Part shown: positions 61,669 to 64,000 of the stretch, in pieces
How positions within the stretch are numbered: the stretch's first letter is position 1
Layout of the letters: every line of letters begins with the position of its first letter
Source of the DNA: Pseudomonas sp. N40(2020)
GTDB lineage: Bacteria; Pseudomonadota; Gammaproteobacteria; Pseudomonadales; Pseudomonadaceae
Direction of reading: 5' to 3'
Assembly (NCBI RefSeq): GCF_014472415.1
Contig: NZ_JACSZV010000004.1
Coordinates: 186,001-250,000, forward strand
Length of the DNA stretch: 64,000 nucleotides
Translations under genes and position numbers: made by a program
The notes under the pieces: model-generated
Databases searched by the model: none
The model's input: only the letters and a program-made list of their open reading frames with translations
What the model was told of the DNA's origin: nothing

Positions 61669-62736
61669 TTACTTCATCTCTACGATGACTTCTTCGTTCC
61701 ACTTCTGTGGCAGGCCTTTGGAGGTTTTCTCCCACGCATCGGCGTCCTTGATCGGCGTGACCTTTTTGTACTGCTCGTTCGGCAGCAGTTTGGCTTTCAC
61801 GTCTTCCGGCAGTTGCAGGTGTTCGGCGCGGATCGGGCGGGCGTTACCGCGAGCGAGGTTGGTCTGGCCGGCGTCGCTGAAGATGTATTCGCGGGTCAGC
61901 TTGGCGGCGTTCGGGTTCTTCGCGTATTTGTTGATGATGGTGGTGTAGCCGGAAATCACCGAACCGTCAGACGGGATCAGCACCACGTAGTCATCCGGGT
62001 TGGCCATCTTGGCCTTGTAGCTCAGGCCGTTGAAGTCCCAGACCACGCCGACTTCGATCTCGCCTTTTTCCATGGTGGCGATGGTCGGGTTGGCCATCGA
62101 CAGGCGACCTTGCTTGGCGATGTCTGCGAACAGCAGCAGGGCAGGCTGGATATTCTTCTCGTCGCCACCGTTGGCCAGCGCTGCGGCCAGAACGCCGTTG
62201 GCAGCTTGCGCAGCGGTGCTCACGTCACCGATGGAAACCTTGTATTTGCCGCCCTTGAGGTCAGCCCATTTGGTCGGTACTTCGGAACCGTGCAGCAGCT
62301 TCTTGTTGACGATGAAGGCGATGGTGCCGGTGTAGGCCAGTGCCCAGTTGCCGTCCTTGTCTTTAGCCCAGTCCGGGATCTGGTCCCAGGTGCTTGGCTT
62401 GTACGGTTGCACCACGCCTTGCTTGACCGCGATCGGGCCGAAGGCGGCACCGACGTCGCCGATATCGGCGCTGGCATTATCTTTTTCCGCAGCGAATTTG
62501 GCGATTTCCTGGGCCGAGCTCATGTCGGTGTCGATGTGTTTCAGACCGTATTTTTTCGCGAGGTCTTCCCAGGTGCCTTTCCAGTTGGCCCAGTCATCGG
62601 GCATGCCGACGCTGTTGACGGCGCCTTCCGCTTTCGCAGCGGCTTCGAGGGTTTTCAGATCAGTGTCGGCCGCCATAGCGGCGGTGCACATTGCAATGGT
62701 CGAGCCTAACAGTGTTGCCAGGAAAAGCTGTTTCAT
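61669..62736 (-). CDS. ABC transporter substrate-binding protein
   Basis: A 355-residue periplasmic binding protein with a signal peptide (LFLATLLGSTIAMCTAAMAA). It belongs to the iron/spermidine/2-aminoethylphosphonate-type branch: YGLKHIDTDMSSAQEIAKFA, ADIGDVGAAFGPIAVKQGVV, ALAYTGTIAFIVNKKLL and GVVWDFNGLSYKAKMANPDD are visible. It is the first and probably most expressed gene of the operon, with a REP doublet after it. It is divergent from the GntR regulator, and a candidate operator sits in its promoter. Confidence 0.93.
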   Translation of the reverse strand: MKQLFLATLLGSTIAMCTAAMAADTDLKTLEAAAKAEGAVNSVGMPDDWANWKGTWEDLAKKYGLKHIDTDMSSAQEIAKFAAEKDNASADIGDVGAAFGPIAVKQGVVQPYKPSTWDQIPDWAKDKDGNWALAYTGTIAFIVNKKLLHGSEVPTKWADLKGGKYKVSIGDVSTAAQAANGVLAAALANGGDEKNIQPALLLFADIAKQGRLSMANPTIATMEKGEIEVGVVWDFNGLSYKAKMANPDDYVVLIPSDGSVISGYTTIINKYAKNPNAAKLTREYIFSDAGQTNLARGNARPIRAEHLQLPEDVKAKLLPNEQYKKVTPIKDADAWEKTSKGLPQKWNEEVIVEMK

Positions 62737-62782
62737 TCCGAAGCTCCTTGGTCGTGTTCAACGCTGCGATTGCGGTTTGTGT

Positions 62783-62794
62783 TGGTCTAGGTCA
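62783..62794. promoter_or_regulatory. Candidate GntR/UTRA operator A
   Basis: TGGTCTAGGTCA matches the DasR/PhnF-type palindrome TGGTCTAGACCA at 10 of 12 positions. It lies 47 bp before the ATG of the binding-protein gene, in its promoter region. Confidence 0.6.
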
Positions 62795-63063
62795 GCAATA
62801 CCTGAGCCAATTTAAGGGGGCTGGATGACACTTTCATGTCGGTGGCCTTGCTTCAGGCCTTTTATTTGCCCGGTATCGGCGGCTGCCAGATAAGCGTAGA
62901 CCATGCTCAAAGCCCCGTCGGGCAAGGGACTTGGCCGATGTATTGCAAGTCGTTAAGGCGACCGTTGAGCAGGTTTGTCATCTGTTGGTCATCTGCACTG
63001 CCTAGGCTTGCAACACTCGTTAACGGCTTGCAGGTCGTTCGGTTTTTGCCCTGAAACAGTGCT

Positions 63064-63076
63064 GGTCTAGTCCAGG
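63064..63076. promoter_or_regulatory. Candidate GntR/UTRA operator B
   Basis: CTGGTCTAGTCCAGG (from 63062) contains TGGTCTAGTCCA, which matches TGGTCTAGACCA at 11 of 12 positions. It ends about 13 bp before the regulator's ATG. Confidence 0.65.
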
Positions 63077-63088
63077 TAGGTAACGTTG

Positions 63089-63802
63089 ATGCGCGATGAG
63101 GCAACAAAAGCGGTGACAGCGATTGGCCAGGTGTTGCAGGAGCAACTTGACCACGGGCTATTGGCGCCCGGCAGCAAGTTGCCGGCCGAGCGCAAGCTCA
63201 GTGAGTTGTTTGGCACGACGCGGATTACTGTGCGTGAGGCGTTGTTGCAGTTGGAGGCGCAGGGGCAGATTTATCGTGAGGAGCGGCGGGGCTGGTTCGT
63301 TTCGCCACCGCGTCTGGCCTACAACCTGATGCAGCGCAGTCACTTTCACGCGATGGTCAGTGCGCAGGGGCGGGTGCCTTCGACCGAGGTGATTTCGGCT
63401 CGACTGCAACCGGCTTCGGCGGCGGTGTGTGCATGGTTGCAGTTGCCGGCGTTGTCGAGTGTGATTCAGATTTGTCGGTCGCGGCGGATTGATGGGCGGT
63501 TGGTGCTTTATGTAGAGCACTATTTGAATCCGCAGTATTTCCCGGGGATTTTAGAGTTTGATTTGAATCAGTCGATTACTGAGTTGTATGCGCGGCATTA
63601 CGATTTGCACTATGGGCGGGTGCGGTTTGAGATTGTGCCTACGTCGTTGTCGGTGGATGCGGCGGCGGCTTTACGGGTGTCGGTGGGGAGTCCGGGGTTG
63701 CGGATTGCTCGGGTCAATTATGATCAGCATGAGCGGTTGATTGATTGTGATCTGGAGTTTTGGCGGCATGATGCGATTCATGTCGGGGTCGATGTCGTTT
63801 GA
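63089..63802 (+). CDS. GntR family regulator with UTRA domain
   Basis: A 237-residue regulator. N-terminal winged helix: LLAPGSKLPAERKLSELFGT then TRITVREALLQLEAQGQIYR and EERRGWFVSPPRLAYN. The C-terminal UTRA ligand domain covers about 90-235 (FHAMVSAQGRVPSTEVISAR, LVLYVEHYLNPQYFPGILEF, IARVNYDQHERLIDCDLEFW). UTRA regulators such as PhnF and DasR respond to phosphonates or phosphorylated sugars. It is divergent from the transport operon and should control it. ATG at 63089 is preferred to TTG 63086. Confidence 0.93.
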   Translation: MRDEATKAVTAIGQVLQEQLDHGLLAPGSKLPAERKLSELFGTTRITVREALLQLEAQGQIYREERRGWFVSPPRLAYNLMQRSHFHAMVSAQGRVPSTEVISARLQPASAAVCAWLQLPALSSVIQICRSRRIDGRLVLYVEHYLNPQYFPGILEFDLNQSITELYARHYDLHYGRVRFEIVPTSLSVDAAAALRVSVGSPGLRIARVNYDQHERLIDCDLEFWRHDAIHVGVDVV

Positions 63803-63835
63803 TCGGTTGGGTGAATATCCGTTGCTGCGGTGATG

Positions 63836-64000
63836 GCTTCTTATGGTTTCGCCCTGACGGTCGACTCCCTTTGGCAAACGCCCCAAAGGAAGCAAAGGTC
63901 TTTACCCTGACGTTCGGCCCTCGCCGTGGCTCGGGTACCTTCGCTCCGGGATTGATCCGGGCGCATCGCTTCCGGTTTGCTTCGCTGCACCTCCTTTCGA
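63836..64000. repeat. Common Pseudomonas intergenic repeat (partial)
   Basis: From about 63840 to the right edge there are blocks such as CCCTGACGGTCGACTCCCTT, CCCAAAGGAAGCAAAGGTCT and CTCGCCGTGGCTCGGGTACC that I recognise as a widely dispersed intergenic sequence of P. fluorescens genomes. It has no credible gene. The element runs past the window edge. Confidence 0.5.

Overview
The window reads as a chromosomal segment of a fluorescent-group Pseudomonas (P. fluorescens/P. koreensis-like). The reasons are the high GC content with G/C-ending codons, purM-purN, hda and tandem NlpC/P60 lipoproteins of Pseudomonas type, a cobO-B-bluB-cbiB-cobC-cobQ-cobU-cobT-cobC-cobS cluster, a gene string (CrbS-like kinase, lplT/plsC fusion, rdgC, FKBP lipoprotein, EAL-CBS-GGDEF, prc, quinone oxidoreductase, HAD, ABC transporter) that I recall as Pseudomonas core synteny, and many REP/REPIN palindromes of the families common in this group. 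No database search was possible; family names come from motifs and recollection.

Layout. 1-10.7 kb: the 3' end of a chemoreceptor gene, a REP-like pair, the purM-purN-DUF3108 operon (minus), then DUF2066, an AI-2E/PerM permease, hda, two NlpC/P60 lipoproteins, a sorbosone-dehydrogenase-like lipoprotein and a hypothetical gene. 10.8-20.2 kb: a cobalamin riboswitch and ten tightly packed late cobalamin genes (adenosylation, amidation, aminopropanol arm, DMB synthesis, nucleotide loop assembly); a REPIN is fused in frame to the end of cobB. 20.2-24 kb: a MarR regulator and MFS pump with shared palindromic operators, a 40-residue membrane peptide, a periplasmic glutathione peroxidase and a FadL porin. 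24-28 kb: small hypotheticals, an almost empty 960-bp intergenic stretch, a Sel1 protein and rmuC. 28-39.8 kb: a large SSS-domain hybrid kinase (CrbS/MxtR type), a TetR/MFS divergent pair with a 17-bp perfect hairpin over the MFS ribosome binding site, a cupin, a TDT transporter, the LplT-PlsC fusion, the guanidinium exporter gdx behind a guanidine-II riboswitch, a BASS transporter and rdgC.

39.9-40.5 kb: two copies of a tRNA-Val/tRNA-Asp/terminator unit. 40.6-46.7 kb: a membrane-anchored catalase-family protein coupled to a di-haem cytochrome, an FKBP lipoprotein, a YkvA-like gene behind two inverted DnaA boxes, and a coupled XRE/hypothetical/Sel1 set. 46.9-52.2 kb: an orphan Rhs polymorphic toxin with an AT-rich C-terminal toxin tip and a likely immunity gene, the clearest accessory module here. 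52.2-64 kb: the EAL-CBS-GGDEF protein, Prc protease, quinone oxidoreductase, and a six-gene operon (binding protein, phosphodiesterase-fold enzyme, two permeases, ATPase, HAD phosphatase) divergent from a GntR/UTRA regulator, with two candidate operators of DasR/PhnF type between them. This operon looks like uptake and cytoplasmic cleavage of an organophosphorus compound.

I did not find prophage, insertion sequence, CRISPR or restriction genes. The best leads for something new are the Rhs toxin/immunity pair, the UTRA-controlled transport/phosphodiesterase operon, the hairpin at the MFS start, and the REPIN-encoded CobB tail.
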